The translations under genes and the position numbers were made by a program. The notes under the pieces are model-generated. The model was not told the DNA's origin. It saw only the letters and a list, made by a program, of their open reading frames with translations, and did no database searches. Source: Flexithrix dorotheae DSM 6795 (GTDB lineage: Bacteria; Bacteroidota; Bacteroidia; Cytophagales; Flammeovirgaceae). From it: 64,000 bases of DNA. The DNA is taken from assembly GCF_000379765.1 (NCBI RefSeq), contig NZ_KB903443.1, positions 248,001 through 312,000 of the forward strand, given 5' to 3'. Shown here piece after piece: positions 9,130 through 18,455 of this stretch (position 1 is the first letter of the stretch; every line of letters begins with the position of its first letter).

Positions 9130-10503
9130 TTAATTAGTCATTGCTACTAACAAATCGTGTTGGGTGATGATGTGTACATTATTGGATTCATCTCTTACCA
9201 TTAGTGCAGGGCAGTTTTTGTTTATCAGTGAGGAAAGCACATCCACCGTATTATCCATACCTACAAATGTGAATGGGTCGTCCATGATTTCCTTTACCGA
9301 TTGATTTTTCAATTCCGGGCTCTCAATTAATTTAGCCAGGATTTTTGAATCAGTAAGACTGCCTACAATATGGTTCGGACCCTCACTTACCGGGATTTGG
9401 GAAATCCCCTCCTTATTCATTAAGGAAATTGCCTCACCAACTTTTTGATTTACATCCACAGTCAGTAATTGATTTCCATTTTTTCTGGCAATAATATCTT
9501 TGGCAGTGGCAAATTCCCTTTCTTCCAAAAATCCATGATCCTTCATCCAGTTGTCATTATAGATTTTCGCCAGATATCTGGTACCGTGGTCAGGAAGGAT
9601 TATCACCATCACATCATCTTCTTTAAGATTTTCTCTGGCATACTCCAATGCTCCAAAAACAGCGGACCCACATGACCAGCCAACAAAAAGGCCTTCTTCT
9701 TTGGCTAGTCTTCTGGTCATGATAGCCGAATCTTTATCAGTAACTTTTATAAAGGTGTCGATCAGATCAAAGTTTACGTTTTTAGGCAAAATATCTTCCC
9801 CAATTCCTTCAGTCAAATAAGGATAAACTTCATTTTCATCAAAAACTCCTGTTTCCTTAAACTTCTTAAAAACAGAACCGTAGGTATCCAGCCCTACAGA
9901 AATAATATCAGGATTTTGTTCTTTTAAATATTTGGATGTTCCACACATAGATCCTCCTGTTCCCACACCTGCTGCATAGTGGGTGATTTTACCTTCAGTT
10001 TGCTGCCAGATTTCCGGACCTGTGGTTTCGTAATGGGCTGCAGTATTCGATAAATTATCGTATTGATTCGGATAAAAAGAATTAGGAATCTCCTTGTTCA
10101 ATTTCCTGGCTACAGAATAATACGATCTTGGATCTTCAGGGGGAACATTGGTAGGGCAAACAATTACCTCAGCCCCAACAGCCCTGAGAATATCAATTTT
10201 TTCCTGCGACTGTTTATCAGACACGGTGAAAATACATTTATATCCTTTTGAAATTGCGGTTAAGGCAAGACCCATTCCGGTATTTCCCGATGTTCCTTCT
10301 ATAATGGTTCCTCCAGGCTTTAGAATACCGGCTTTTTCCGCATCTTCAATCATTTTCACCGCCATCCGATCTTTCATGGAATGTCCGGGATTGAAGTACT
10401 CTACCTTTACCAAAATGGTTCCTTTTATCCCTTTGTTTACCTTATTAAGTTTAATCAAGGGTGTATTTCCTATGGTTTCAATGATTGAGTTATAGTATTG
10501 CAT
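9130..10503 (-). CDS. cbs: Cystathionine beta-synthase (PLP enzyme with two CBS domains)
   Basis: 457 residues. The N-terminal part (about 1-325) is a fold-II PLP enzyme: PLP lysine K44 in PGHSMKDRMA, GTSGNTGMGLA phosphate loop, AAGVGTGGSMCGT. The C-terminal part (about 335-457) holds two CBS domains (QLLTVDVNQKVGEAIS, then VKEIMDDPFTFVGMDNTVD). The combination is that of cystathionine beta-synthase, which condenses serine with homocysteine, rather than CysK, which lacks CBS domains. An O-acetylserine-dependent variant cannot be excluded. The gene stands alone with a recognisable promoter upstream and a terminator downstream. Confidence 0.88.
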   Translation of the reverse strand: MQYYNSIIETIGNTPLIKLNKVNKGIKGTILVKVEYFNPGHSMKDRMAVKMIEDAEKAGILKPGGTIIEGTSGNTGMGLALTAISKGYKCIFTVSDKQSQEKIDILRAVGAEVIVCPTNVPPEDPRSYYSVARKLNKEIPNSFYPNQYDNLSNTAAHYETTGPEIWQQTEGKITHYAAGVGTGGSMCGTSKYLKEQNPDIISVGLDTYGSVFKKFKETGVFDENEVYPYLTEGIGEDILPKNVNFDLIDTFIKVTDKDSAIMTRRLAKEEGLFVGWSCGSAVFGALEYARENLKEDDVMVIILPDHGTRYLAKIYNDNWMKDHGFLEEREFATAKDIIARKNGNQLLTVDVNQKVGEAISLMNKEGISQIPVSEGPNHIVGSLTDSKILAKLIESPELKNQSVKEIMDDPFTFVGMDNTVDVLSSLINKNCPALMVRDESNNVHIITQHDLLVAMTN

Positions 10504-10547
10504 AGTGATATCTTTTGGTTTTTCCTTTTAGGTTTTATGCTTAGGTA

Positions 10548-10583
10548 CAAAGTTACAAATAACTAATGTGAAAGGTTCAAAAA
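10548..10583 (-). promoter_or_regulatory. Bacteroidota-type promoter for the cbs gene
   Basis: Read on the minus strand: a TTTTTG -33 box (10583-10578), a 22-bp spacer, and a TAACTTTG -7 box (10555-10548), matching TAnnTTTG. Transcription would start near 10541, leaving a leader of about 38 nt. Confidence 0.6.
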
Positions 10584-10688
10584 CTAAAATGAAGATTTCA
10601 AGGCTTCTGGTATTTCTCCGATTCTCCATTCATTTTCCAAAGAGCAAAACCTTTAATTCATGGCGCAAATCTTTTGATTCAAATAAAA

Positions 10689-10734
10689 TTGATTATCGGT
10701 GTGGGTATTACCGGTAATTTAGTATCGTAATCAA
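10689..10734. promoter_or_regulatory. Nested dyad upstream of the 153-residue protein gene
   Basis: Outer arms ttgattatcg (10689-10698) and cgtaatcaa (10726-10734) flank a perfect 12-bp palindrome attaccggtaat (10708-10719). It ends 36 bp before the start codon at 10771, an operator-like position. No regulator can be named. Confidence 0.4.
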
Positions 10735-10770
10735 TCAACAATACTTTTTTCTCATCTCATATCTATAAAA

Positions 10771-11232
10771 ATGATAGACGCAATTTTTTCATCACTCAAA
10801 GGGGAATTTTCAAATAGATTGTTAACTCAGTTTAATATCCCACAGGATAAAGTAGACGATACGGCAGTATTGGCTAAAGATAGCATTACCAATGAAATCC
10901 AAAATCAGGTAAGTCAGGGAAATATTTCAGGTCTTACAGATTTGTTCTCCGGCCAAAATCTGCTTTCCTCACCCATTGTAAAAAATATGATCCAGCAATA
11001 TGGAACATCCATGGTCACTAAATTGGGATTTTCCAATGAAATGGCTTCAGGTATTAGCCAGTTTGCGATTCCTTTTATCATCCAAAAATTTACCGATTCT
11101 AATAAAGGAAAAAGTTTTGATCAGGAAACCATTAGCAAATTATTTGGTGATACCATGCAAAAAGGTCTTACTGACCAATTGAAAGACGGGATAGGCAAAA
11201 ACTTAGGAAGCCTGGGCGGACTTTTTAATTGA
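10771..11232 (+). CDS. Small soluble helical protein of unknown function (153 aa)
   Basis: 153 residues, no signal peptide or membrane helix. It reads as mostly helical and ends in a glycine-rich tail (GIGKNLGSLGGLFN). The pattern of short Ile/Leu/Phe-rich helices with LFSGQNLLSSP and MVTKLGFSNEMASGISQFAIPFII is reminiscent of DUF937/DUF2780-type proteins, but I cannot assign it firmly. It is followed after 65 bp by the DUF4332 gene on the same strand, and the two share a terminator, so they may be co-expressed. A nested dyad lies just upstream. Confidence 0.75.
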   Translation: MIDAIFSSLKGEFSNRLLTQFNIPQDKVDDTAVLAKDSITNEIQNQVSQGNISGLTDLFSGQNLLSSPIVKNMIQQYGTSMVTKLGFSNEMASGISQFAIPFIIQKFTDSNKGKSFDQETISKLFGDTMQKGLTDQLKDGIGKNLGSLGGLFN

Positions 11233-11297
11233 TAACTAATGATTTGATCATTCCAAAACAAAATTATTTTTTAAACACTATTTAAACCCAAATTAAC

Positions 11298-11705
11298 ATG
11301 TCAAAGAAGATAACTGATATTGAAGGTATAGGTCCTGCATTCGCAGAAAAATTGTCAAAAGCACAAATCAGATCTGTAGAAAAACTATTAGAAAAAGGGG
11401 CTACAAAAAGTGGCAGAAAACAAATTGCAGAATTAAGCGGTGTGGATGAGTCAAAAGTGCTTGATTGGGTAAATATGGCTGATTTATTCAGAGTAAAAGG
11501 AGTAGCATCTCAATTTGCGGAATTACTGAAGGCCAGTGGAGTGGATACTGTGAAAGAATTAAAAATGAGAAATCCGGAAAATCTGCACAATAAAATGGTG
11601 GAGGTGAATAAATCAAAGCATCTTACCAGAGTAGTACCTGGAGTAGCTCAACTGGACTATTTTATTAATCAGGCCAAAACCCTGGATCCAAGAATTACTT
11701 ATTAA
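11298..11705 (+). CDS. DUF4332 helix-hairpin-helix protein
   Basis: 135 residues. Two successive helix-hairpin-helix-like units are visible: ITDIEGIGPAFAEKLSKAQI (residues 5-24) with VEKLLEKGATKSGRKQIAE, then LFRVKGVASQFAELLKASGV with VKELKMRNPENLHNKM. This is the DUF4332 pattern, related to the DNA-binding HhH folds of polymerases and radA-like proteins. A nucleic-acid-binding role is plausible but unproven. It may share a transcript with the 153-residue gene upstream and ends at a good terminator. Confidence 0.85.
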   Translation: MSKKITDIEGIGPAFAEKLSKAQIRSVEKLLEKGATKSGRKQIAELSGVDESKVLDWVNMADLFRVKGVASQFAELLKASGVDTVKELKMRNPENLHNKMVEVNKSKHLTRVVPGVAQLDYFINQAKTLDPRITY

Positions 11706-11773
11706 ACATACAAGATATTTTCATAAAGTTTGATTGTACTTTAAGCATAATTAAAATAGCGTTTCAATTTACT

Positions 11774-11804
11774 AAGAAGGGTTAGTATTCTAACCCTTCT
11801 TTTT
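11774..11804 (+). terminator. Intrinsic terminator after the DUF4332 gene
   Basis: aagaagggttag (11774-11785), loop tatt, then ctaacccttctt and a T-rich tail. It is a 12-bp stem and lies 69 bp past the stop. Confidence 0.85.
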
Positions 11805-11829
11805 GATTTTAAAAATTTAAATTATTCCA

Positions 11830-14673
11830 TTACTCTTTCATCAGACGAAGCGTTTCAATATCGCCTGCTACCCCAATTACATTTAGGAAATAAATTCCTT
11901 TTTGAAGTAATTGATCACTTACTTCCAGTTGGATAAACCGTTCTTTATAGTCTGCCCCAAAATTCTGGAAGAAAACTTCTTTTCCTGTGGCATTGAACAA
12001 TTTTACCCCAGCTGGTTGAGAAAAATCTTTATCAAGGGATATATTTATTTCCTGAATAAATGGATTAGGAAAAACTGAAACTGAAGCACTTTTTCTCAGG
12101 TTATTTCCTGTAAGAATTGATGTAAATAAGCTTTCACTGGTACAATTGGCTTTGTCCCTTACCAATTTCACATAATTGTCTGATAAATCCCAGCATTCGT
12201 CTGTTAAGCTATCAACCTCTCCTACATTATCTCCAACTTTTACAGTGACATTGCCTGTATAGGAAAGCCCCCAGATTAAACAAATTCCCTCTCCTGCTCC
12301 TTCTACATTTACCTCATTTCCGGGAGGTAAGCCCAATACATTCAGGTTTTCATCTGTAACTACATAGGCATAATTCGAATTCGATTCTGTTTCATGCATT
12401 GCCATGATCACATCATCAATCCCATCTCCGGGACAGGTGTAAACTACTGTATCTCCTGCTGTGGTGGAAACTGTTCCGCCATCGGGCATATCTCTGATTA
12501 ACTTCACATAATTGTCTGATAAATCCCAGCACTCATCAGTTAAACCTTCAACCGCTCCTACATTATCCCCAACTTTTACAGTAACATTGCCTGTATAGGA
12601 AAGTCCCCAAATCAGGCAAATTCCTGGGCCTGCACCTTCTACATTTACTTCATTGCCGGGAGGTAAGCCCAATACATTCAGGTTTTCATCTGTGACTACG
12701 TAGGCATAATTCGAATTAGATTCTGTTTCATGCATTGCCATGATCACATCATCAATTCCATCTCCGGGACAGGTGTAAACTACTGTGTCTCCTGCTGTGG
12801 TGGAAACTGTTCCCCCATCTGGCATATCTCTGATTAACTTCACATAATTGTCTGATAAATCCCAGCACTCATCAGTTAAGCCTTCAACCTCTCCTACATT
12901 ATCTCCAACTTTTATAGTGATATTGCCTGTATAAGAAAGCCCCCAAATCAGGCAAATTCCTGGGCCTGCGCCTTCTACATTTACTTCATTGCCGGGAGGT
13001 AAGCCCAATACATTCAGGTTTTCATCTGTCACTACATAGGCATAATTGGAATTGGATTCTGTTTCATGCATTGCCATGATCACATCATCAATCCCATCTC
13101 CGGGACAGGTGTAAACTACTGTATCTCCGGCCGTGGTGGAAACTGTTCCGCCATCTGGCATATCTCTGATTAACTTCACATAATTGTCTGATAAATCCCA
13201 GCATTCGTCTGTTAAATCTTCAACCTCTCCTACATTATCCCCAACTTTTACAGTGACATTGCCTGTATAGGAAAGCCCCCAAATCAGGCAAGTTCCTGGG
13301 CCTGCTCCTTCTACATTTACTTCATTTCCGGGAGGTAAGCCCAATACATTCAGGTTTTCATCTGTGACTACGTAAGCATAATTGGAATTCGATGCTGTTT
13401 CATGCATTGCCATGATCACATCATCAATTCCATCTCCGGGACAGGTGTAAACTACTGTGTCTCCTGCTGTGGTGGAAACCGTTCCCCCATCGGGCATATC
13501 TCTGATTAACTTCACATAATTGTCTGATAAATCCCAGCACTCATCGGTTAAGCCTTCAACCTCTCCTACATTATCTCCAACTTTTATAGTGACATTGCCT
13601 GTATAGGAAAGCCCCCAGATTAAACAAATTCCCTCTCCTGCTCCTTCTACATTTACCTCATTTCCGGGAGGTAAGCCCAATACATTCAGGTTTTCATCTG
13701 TGACTACGTAGGCATAATTGGAAGGTGAATCAGAAGAATTCATCACCATAATAATATCATCCACACCATCTCCGGGACAGGTGTAAACAGTTGTTTCTCC
13801 GGCTAAGGTGGAAACTTCAGCTCCATCCACATCACAATCAGTCACTTCAAATGTTACTGAAATTGACATCCCATTCATACCTTGCCCATTTGCTTTCGTA
13901 TATGGAGTTGCAGTGACGGTATGCATACCAAATGGAGGAGTAAAACCATTATAATCACCATCAGTATCTCCGACCAGAGCATATGGATAAAAATTTTCAG
14001 TACGAAACTTTTCCTGATCATTTAATCCAAATACCACACTTCCAATATCTTTACCCTCAAATTCGGCTTTGATATTCAGGTTTTCTGTGGGTAAACCTTT
14101 AAGGTTTATTTTATCCCCATTTTTTAATGGTTGAATGGCTTCATCTGTATCTGCATTAATTAAGGTAAACCCAATCATTTTTCCAGATACTACTTTAAAT
14201 GAAATTGTCATAGATTTTCCTGTATCTCCTTTGCCTGCGCTTTCTGAAAAAGGAGTAGCAGTCACGGTGTGCATCCCAACTGGAGGGGTAAATGGATGAT
14301 AATCTCCTTCATTGTCACCTGCAAGGGCAAACGGCACCACATTCTCAATTCTAAAAGGATCAGTTTCGTTTAGTTGGAAAACCACACTTCCAGGTACTTC
14401 TCCATCAATTTCTGCCCGAATATTCAAGTATTTTGTGGGTAACATGGATAACACGAGTTCATCCCCATCCATCAGGGGCATAAGGTCTTCATTAGTTTCT
14501 GCATTCACGAGTGTAAACCCGATAATTGAGGTAGTTTGAGCAAAGACAGGTGAAAAGAAAAAAGCCATAATTAGAGTCATAAAAGCAGACCCTATCCATC
14601 GCTTTTCTTTCGGCTTTTTGGAGTTTTCCCAATAAGGAAATTTTAATTGGGATTGGAGGTATTTTAGCTTCAT
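11830..14673 (-). CDS. Secreted tandem-repeat protein with T9SS sorting domain (947 aa)
   Basis: Signal region at residues 1 to about 46 (positively charged start, then a hydrophobic FMTLIMAFFFSPVFAQ stretch). Two related modules of about 115 residues follow (about 48-165 and 166-285), each IGFTL.NA.T.E...PL..GD and ending in GMHTVTATP. Five nearly identical 112-residue modules come next, each with VYTCPGDGIDDVIMAMHE, NYAYVVTDENLNVLGLPPGN, CLIWGLSYTGNVTVKVGDN and CWDLSDNYVKLIRD. Each repeat carries cysteines at TCPGD, CLIWG and DECWD. The C-terminus (SVFPNPFIQEINISL to KGIYFLNVIG) is a type A sorting domain. It is probably a surface-anchored adhesin-like or structural protein with no enzymatic motif. 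Confidence 0.9.
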   Translation of the reverse strand: MKLKYLQSQLKFPYWENSKKPKEKRWIGSAFMTLIMAFFFSPVFAQTTSIIGFTLVNAETNEDLMPLMDGDELVLSMLPTKYLNIRAEIDGEVPGSVVFQLNETDPFRIENVVPFALAGDNEGDYHPFTPPVGMHTVTATPFSESAGKGDTGKSMTISFKVVSGKMIGFTLINADTDEAIQPLKNGDKINLKGLPTENLNIKAEFEGKDIGSVVFGLNDQEKFRTENFYPYALVGDTDGDYNGFTPPFGMHTVTATPYTKANGQGMNGMSISVTFEVTDCDVDGAEVSTLAGETTVYTCPGDGVDDIIMVMNSSDSPSNYAYVVTDENLNVLGLPPGNEVNVEGAGEGICLIWGLSYTGNVTIKVGDNVGEVEGLTDECWDLSDNYVKLIRDMPDGGTVSTTAGDTVVYTCPGDGIDDVIMAMHETASNSNYAYVVTDENLNVLGLPPGNEVNVEGAGPGTCLIWGLSYTGNVTVKVGDNVGEVEDLTDECWDLSDNYVKLIRDMPDGGTVSTTAGDTVVYTCPGDGIDDVIMAMHETESNSNYAYVVTDENLNVLGLPPGNEVNVEGAGPGICLIWGLSYTGNITIKVGDNVGEVEGLTDECWDLSDNYVKLIRDMPDGGTVSTTAGDTVVYTCPGDGIDDVIMAMHETESNSNYAYVVTDENLNVLGLPPGNEVNVEGAGPGICLIWGLSYTGNVTVKVGDNVGAVEGLTDECWDLSDNYVKLIRDMPDGGTVSTTAGDTVVYTCPGDGIDDVIMAMHETESNSNYAYVVTDENLNVLGLPPGNEVNVEGAGEGICLIWGLSYTGNVTVKVGDNVGEVDSLTDECWDLSDNYVKLVRDKANCTSESLFTSILTGNNLRKSASVSVFPNPFIQEINISLDKDFSQPAGVKLFNATGKEVFFQNFGADYKERFIQLEVSDQLLQKGIYFLNVIGVAGDIETLRLMKE
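12150..13829 (-). repeat. Five tandem 336-bp coding repeats
   Basis: The motif ggacaggtgtaaac recurs at 12431, 12767, 13103, 13439 and 13775 on the plus strand, an exact 336-bp spacing each time. Five units make 1680 bp. Units differ only by scattered, mostly silent changes; the unit at the gene 5' end (about 13494-13829) is the most divergent. Confidence 0.92.
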
Positions 14674-14741
14674 GTTAAAAATATTTATGATTAAAAAAAT
14701 GCGGTAGAATTACCAATTATGAAGGTATGGGTGAGGTATCA

Positions 14742-14749
14742 CAAAATTA
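14742..14749 (-). promoter_or_regulatory. Possible -7 box for the tandem-repeat protein gene
   Basis: On the minus strand TAATTTTG (14749-14742) matches TAnnTTTG and sits 69 bp before the start. No clear -33 TTG is seen at the right distance, so this is weak. Confidence 0.3.
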
Positions 14750-14924
14750 TCACGGAAGGTTAACGAAAGGGTATTGATATAGGGGACTTAACTTTTTTAA
14801 AAAAAAGTTTAATATTTAATATGCCCTTTCCAACCCTTTGCAATTTTCCGGTTACCTATAATTACAAATCACCTACAAACTACTATTTAATTAAAATAAA
14901 AATTTAAATAACCGCCTTTTTACA

Positions 14925-17900
14925 ATGGAAAACACCAGCACTTTCAATCATAAGTGTATATTAATCTCTATTGCCTTTATGGTAATTTCTCTTCAGGAAT
15001 TATATGCCACACACATCCGAGGAGGATATTTAACAGGAGTTAGAACTTCGAGTTCAAGCCTTACCTACAAGTTTACCGTTACCCTATTCAGAGATACCGA
15101 AGGAGTACCTGCACAGCCAGGAACTTTTGAGTTTGGATATGCGAACGCCAATCCAGCAGTCGTTGATCCTATATCGGTAGGGTTTATAGATGACGATACA
15201 GAAATCATTATTTACCAGATAGAGCATACCTTCCCCAGCGCAGGAACATTTAAGGTAACATATTTTGAACAAAACAGGAATCCTGGAGTGAAAAATATTT
15301 CTGCATCCGGTAACACTGCATTTTTTCTGGAATCCAATTTCAGGATTAGCCCTTTATTTGGGTTAAATAGTTCTCCGGTTTTCTTACTCCCTCCAGCTTT
15401 TAGGGCGAATACAGGCAAAAAGTATATATATAATCATGCTGCTTATGATATTGATGGAGATAGTTTATCCTTTAGATTAGTCCCTTGCAAACAAGGTAAA
15501 AACACGGATGGAGTAGCCATTGATGTAAATGGATATTTATACCCAGATCATCCCTCTTTTGGAGGAACCAGAGAAGATGGAAGTTCTCCAGCCATTTTTG
15601 AAATCGACCCGGAAACTGGTGTAATTACCTGGGATGCTCCTGGAGAAATTGGGGAGTATAATTATGCTTTTTATGTAGATGAATGGCGGGATGGAGTACA
15701 AATCAGTTCTATCAATTATGATATGCAGGTAATTGTGGTAGATGAAGATTTTGACATCCCAAAACCTGAAATGGGTGTTGACATTCCCGGAGATCAGTGC
15801 CTCCAACCGGATGAGGCATTTTCTACCCAGATTATTATCAAAAATGCCAGTAGTTATCAATTACAAAATGAATTAATAGATGCAGGAAAAGTTACCGTAA
15901 CAGATAGTTTCTTAATAGCAAAAGATACCATAAACTGGATAATTGATTTGAACTTTAAAAACCTGACGACCGATGAAATACGAGATCAGGCTTATGAATT
16001 TAAAATAGATGCCATTTTACATGCTGATACCATTACAAAAAAATGGAATGTTAAAGTATTGGGAGAAAAACCTTCCACACCAACAGCCCAATGGGATTTG
16101 GATCAAAAAAATATTAACCTGAGTTGGTCGGAATACCCAGATCAGACCGCTTCTAAAATGACGATTTGGAGAAAATCCCAAACACCACCTCCTGATGATT
16201 TAAATTGTTTTAGTATTGACTCTGTTGGGAGCGGATTCACTAAAGTTGGAGAAGTAAATATTTCTGATACCACTTTTATAGACTTTAATGATGGAGAAGA
16301 ATGGAAACCATTCAATTATTACTACATTTTAGTTGCCCAATATGATGATGAAAATGGAGGGCAGAGCCAACCTTCTGATTATGCCAAGGCTGAAAATTTA
16401 TATCCTGATGCAGAGCGATTTAAAATTGGGGGACAGGTTTTTTATGATGTTAATGAAAACGGGTTAAATGATGAAGGAGAATTGGGGGTCAGTGGAATAA
16501 AATTGCGGTTGCTTCCAGAAAATATTGTGACCATAAGTAATGATGATGGAAATTATCATTTTGATCTGCCAAAGGGAAATTACAGTATTCATTTAATCCC
16601 GGAAGATCATTGGGAACTATCCTCGGATGCTAGTGAATATAATATTAGTGTAGATGGACAAGATACTACAAATTACCAGTTTGGAATTTCCCCTACAGGC
16701 CAAAGAAGTGATTTGGAAATTCACCTCAACAATCCAAGAACAAGGTGTTCCTTTGAGGTTGATTATCATTTGAGCTACAAAAACAAGGGCACCCAAACGG
16801 AGGATGGAAAAATAATATTGGACTATGATAATAAATTAACTTTTAAAAGTAGTATCCCATCTCCATCATCGACTGAAAATGGGCAACTTAAATGGGATTT
16901 TTCGAATCTACAGCCATCAGGCAAAGAGGTAATCAAAATAACCTTTCAGGTGCCCGGGGTAGAAAATATTGGAGAAAAAATATTAAATAAGTTTGCCCTG
17001 CAAACACAGTTCTTTTCCATTTCAGATTCCACCTCTCAAACCATCACCTGTGCTTATGATCCCAACGATAAGCTGGTCACTCCGGCAGGGGTGAAATCTA
17101 AAAATTACACATTGAAAGATGAGGTTTTAGCATATACTGTACGATTTCAAAATACAGGAAATGATACCGCTTTTAATGTGGAAATCCGGGATGAATTGGA
17201 TTCGGACCTGGATCTTAATTCCCTGGAAGTAATTAATCACAGTCATCCGGTGCGTACTTACATCAGTAAGTTTGGAGAAGCTATTTTTAAGTTTGATGAT
17301 ATTCATCTGCCAGACAGCAATGTGAACGAAAAAGCCAGCCATGGTTTCGTTACTTTTACCATCAAACCCAAACCAAATCTTCCCGATTTTACACAAGTGA
17401 CCAATACTGCCCATATTTATTTCGATTTTAATCCGGCAATTGTCACCAACACTACTTTAAATACACTGGTGACTCATATTCCCCCAGAAGCACCTGATAG
17501 TTTAAAAGTTTCGGAAAAATCCGCAACAACAATTACCTTAAGCTGGCAAGACCTTTCTGAGGATGAATCAGGTTTTGCATTGGAAAGGGCGGAAAACCAG
17601 CAATTTGAGATGAGTACTACCATAAACTTAACCGCTGAAACTTCGTCTTATGTCGATACCGCTCTTACAAGCAATACCACTTACTATTACCGATTAAGGG
17701 CAAAAACAGAGGAGATTTATTCTGCTTACAGCAATACCCTGAAAGTGAAAACCGAAAAAATTCAGATTAGTGCACCAACAGATTTGCAAATTGTATTTGA
17801 GGATACCTACTTTCCTAAATTGACATGGAGGGATCATGCAGACAATGAATTCAGATATGCCATTGAACGAGCCTTATCAGCTAATTTCAGTCCTTCTGAA

Positions 17901-18311
17901 TTGTTCTACACTTTTGCCAATGCTGAGGAATATGTGGATGAAACTGTGAGTATTGGGCAAAACTATTTCTACAGGGTAAAAGCCACAAATACAGAAGGTA
18001 GTTCGGATTTTAGCAATATTGTCAGCACCATCATTACTGGAATAAAACTGGAAGAAAAGGCAACTGCCATCAACATTTATCCCAATCCGGTTGGAAGGGA
18101 AATGGTACTCCATCTTTCCCAAAATTTGGGAAAAGGTTTGATAATCACTTTTTACAACAACATTGGAGAACTGATACTGACAAAAACGGTCCTAAACACT
18201 CATCCAAATCAGGATTTAAAATTAGACCTAGCTGATTTACCAAAAGGTTTTTATGTTATGCAACTGAATTTGGGGAATCAAATCATTTCCAGAAAGTTGA
18301 TAAAGGAATAA
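14925..18311 (+). CDS. Large secreted surface protein with FnIII domains and T9SS sorting domain (1128 aa)
   Basis: Signal peptide about 1-28. The mature protein begins THIRGGYLTG, an opening often seen in Bacteroidota gliding or surface proteins. Next come an Ig-like region with AAYDIDGDSLSF and NYAFYVDEW motifs, a SdrD-B/carboxypeptidase-regulatory-like module (about 497-595, GGQVFYDVNENGLNDEGE), and a DUF11/DUF7619-like region with CAYDPNDKLVTPAG (about 707). Two fibronectin type III repeats (about 850-943 and 945-1035) follow, then a type A sorting domain (INIYPNPVGREMVLHL to the end). It lies divergent from the tandem-repeat protein gene. It is probably a T9SS-exported adhesin or matrix protein. 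Confidence 0.88.
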   Translation: MENTSTFNHKCILISIAFMVISLQELYATHIRGGYLTGVRTSSSSLTYKFTVTLFRDTEGVPAQPGTFEFGYANANPAVVDPISVGFIDDDTEIIIYQIEHTFPSAGTFKVTYFEQNRNPGVKNISASGNTAFFLESNFRISPLFGLNSSPVFLLPPAFRANTGKKYIYNHAAYDIDGDSLSFRLVPCKQGKNTDGVAIDVNGYLYPDHPSFGGTREDGSSPAIFEIDPETGVITWDAPGEIGEYNYAFYVDEWRDGVQISSINYDMQVIVVDEDFDIPKPEMGVDIPGDQCLQPDEAFSTQIIIKNASSYQLQNELIDAGKVTVTDSFLIAKDTINWIIDLNFKNLTTDEIRDQAYEFKIDAILHADTITKKWNVKVLGEKPSTPTAQWDLDQKNINLSWSEYPDQTASKMTIWRKSQTPPPDDLNCFSIDSVGSGFTKVGEVNISDTTFIDFNDGEEWKPFNYYYILVAQYDDENGGQSQPSDYAKAENLYPDAERFKIGGQVFYDVNENGLNDEGELGVSGIKLRLLPENIVTISNDDGNYHFDLPKGNYSIHLIPEDHWELSSDASEYNISVDGQDTTNYQFGISPTGQRSDLEIHLNNPRTRCSFEVDYHLSYKNKGTQTEDGKIILDYDNKLTFKSSIPSPSSTENGQLKWDFSNLQPSGKEVIKITFQVPGVENIGEKILNKFALQTQFFSISDSTSQTITCAYDPNDKLVTPAGVKSKNYTLKDEVLAYTVRFQNTGNDTAFNVEIRDELDSDLDLNSLEVINHSHPVRTYISKFGEAIFKFDDIHLPDSNVNEKASHGFVTFTIKPKPNLPDFTQVTNTAHIYFDFNPAIVTNTTLNTLVTHIPPEAPDSLKVSEKSATTITLSWQDLSEDESGFALERAENQQFEMSTTINLTAETSSYVDTALTSNTTYYYRLRAKTEEIYSAYSNTLKVKTEKIQISAPTDLQIVFEDTYFPKLTWRDHADNEFRYAIERALSANFSPSELFYTFANAEEYVDETVSIGQNYFYRVKATNTEGSSDFSNIVSTIITGIKLEEKATAINIYPNPVGREMVLHLSQNLGKGLIITFYNNIGELILTKTVLNTHPNQDLKLDLADLPKGFYVMQLNLGNQIISRKLIKE

Positions 18312-18387
18312 GTCATGCAATTGGCTCACTTAAAAAAAACTGTTACTTTGGTATATTACTTTCGGGTAATTAAGCATTTTGTTTTTA

Positions 18388-18414
18388 CAGGGTTGTTTAC
18401 AACCCTGATTTTTT
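18388..18414 (+). terminator. Intrinsic terminator upstream of gldA
   Basis: cagggttgt (18388-18396), loop tt, acaaccctg (18399-18407), then attttttg. It closes the 1128-residue protein gene and separates it from gldA. Confidence 0.85.
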
Positions 18415-18455
18415 GATTACAAATAACATTTTTTCGGTTCAATTTTTTCCTTGTA

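Noticed and set aside
3914-10503. Horizontal transfer of the 3.9-10.5 kb minus-strand block
   Set aside because: No mobile-element borders, tRNA insertion or clear composition change were seen.
12150-13829. Regularly spaced repeats that might be mistaken for CRISPR
   Set aside because: The unit is 336 bp, wholly coding and in frame within one large protein, with no unique spacers.
18322-18352. Promoter-like TTG...TACTTTGG upstream of gldA
   Set aside because: One mismatch to TAnnTTTG, and a strong terminator at 18388-18414 lies between it and gldA.
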